Positions 6,212 through 6,413 of a DNA stretch of 6,413 nt are shown one piece after another. The DNA comes from Alphaproteobacteria bacterium (GTDB taxonomy: Bacteria > Pseudomonadota > Alphaproteobacteria > UBA3830). Location of the stretch: positions 1 through 6,413 of the forward strand of contig BNWE01000077.1 in NCBI GenBank assembly GCA_025998595.1. The letters are read 5' to 3'. The notes below the pieces were generated by a model. It did not search any database. It was given only the letters and a program-made list of their open reading frames with translations, and was not told the origin of the DNA. The translations under genes and the position numbers were made by a program. Position 1 is the stretch's first letter; each line of letters starts with the position of its first letter.

Positions 6212-6413
6212 ATCTCGCCCATTCAGAAACGAAGTGCATCAATGGGCAAAACAATCCAATTTGCCACAAAGACCTCTCGAGGTGTTTTGAAGTTTAGCAT
6301 TTTCCGCAGTCGATTGTTAAGTTTATCTTCTATTTCTTGTGTTTTTTTAGAAGCTGCCCTGGAATTGGTTACCGTGTTGCTTTTGAAATTTTTTCCCAAA
6401 AGGGCTTGCAAAA
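6212..6413 (-). mobile_element. 3' end of an IS30-family insertion sequence
   Basis: The segment holds the transposase 3' end and what looks like the terminal inverted repeat. In IS30 elements the last transposase codons typically run into the inverted repeat, ending in a Val-Ala-Leu-type tail; here the gene ends DALRF and stop, encoded by GATGCACTTCGTTTCTGA, followed by ATGGGCGAGA, which resembles such ends from memory. The opposite end of the element is outside the window, so neither repeat pairing nor target duplication can be tested, and the boundary is approximate. Confidence 0.45.
6223..6413 (-). CDS. IS30-family transposase, C-terminal fragment (N-terminus beyond the window edge)
   Basis: Only the last 63 or so codons are present; the frame stays open to the right edge. 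The recognisable signature is EIEDKLNNRLRKMLNFKTP followed by REVF, the C-terminal hallmark of IS30 transposases (usually LNNRPRK-x-L-x-x-x-TP-x-EVF). The near-invariant Pro is Leu here, which a single CCG-to-CTG change would explain, and the preceding part (QALLGKNF) appears one residue short of the usual LPKGTxF. Both hint at decay. The catalytic DDE residues would lie upstream, outside the window. The gene points toward argS, its stop being 148 bp from the argS start codon. Whether the full gene is intact cannot be judged here. Confidence 0.7.
   Translation of the reverse strand, partial: LQALLGKNFKSNTVTNSRAASKKTQEIEDKLNNRLRKMLNFKTPREVFVANWIVLPIDALRF

Overview
The window looks like a stretch of an AT-leaning alphaproteobacterial chromosome, most likely from a host-associated lineage of the Rickettsiales/Holosporales type. 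This is inferred from the argS + SPOR-domain gene pair, whose SPOR protein carries an N-terminal block typical of alphaproteobacteria. Short repeats inserted in frame into housekeeping genes, a reduced ribF and a decaying IS30-type transposase at the edge point the same way. I cannot name a genus. Every supported gene is on the minus strand, so transcription runs from right to left.

Right to left: (1) 6413-6212 is the 3' end of an IS30-family element. (2) 6211-6075 is a short intergenic region with a plausible promoter for argS. (3) 6074-1746 is a tightly packed four-gene block: argS, a SPOR-domain membrane protein, rsmE, and a shortened ribF holding only the riboflavin kinase domain. The junctions are a 1-nt overlap (argS/SPOR), a 2-nt gap (SPOR/rsmE) and a 13-nt overlap (rsmE/ribF), so this is very probably one operon. 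Its products serve unrelated jobs: tRNA charging, septal peptidoglycan binding, 16S rRNA methylation and flavin cofactor synthesis. (4) 1745-1 holds two tandem, divergent paralogs of an unrecognised predicted secreted protein. Each is preceded by the same roughly 50-bp leader with a TATAAT-like box and a strong Shine-Dalgarno. The first has a signal-peptide-like N-terminus and an added glycine-zipper hydrophobic segment. The second lacks that segment and runs off the left edge of the window.

The most unusual signal is a modular repeat inserted in frame into both rsmE and ribF. The copies share a 50-bp core (48/50 identical), a 16-bp block and a 14-bp right end, and both start at TGCTTGCA. The core is read in the same frame in both genes (peptide QAHHAY-x-ATGSKAENA), and each lies in a loop between conserved motifs, leaving the enzyme motifs intact. 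A 16-bp exact piece of the same core also lies in the intergenic gap below ribF, in the opposite orientation. This resembles the Rickettsia palindromic elements in behaviour, but I do not recognise the sequence as any described family.
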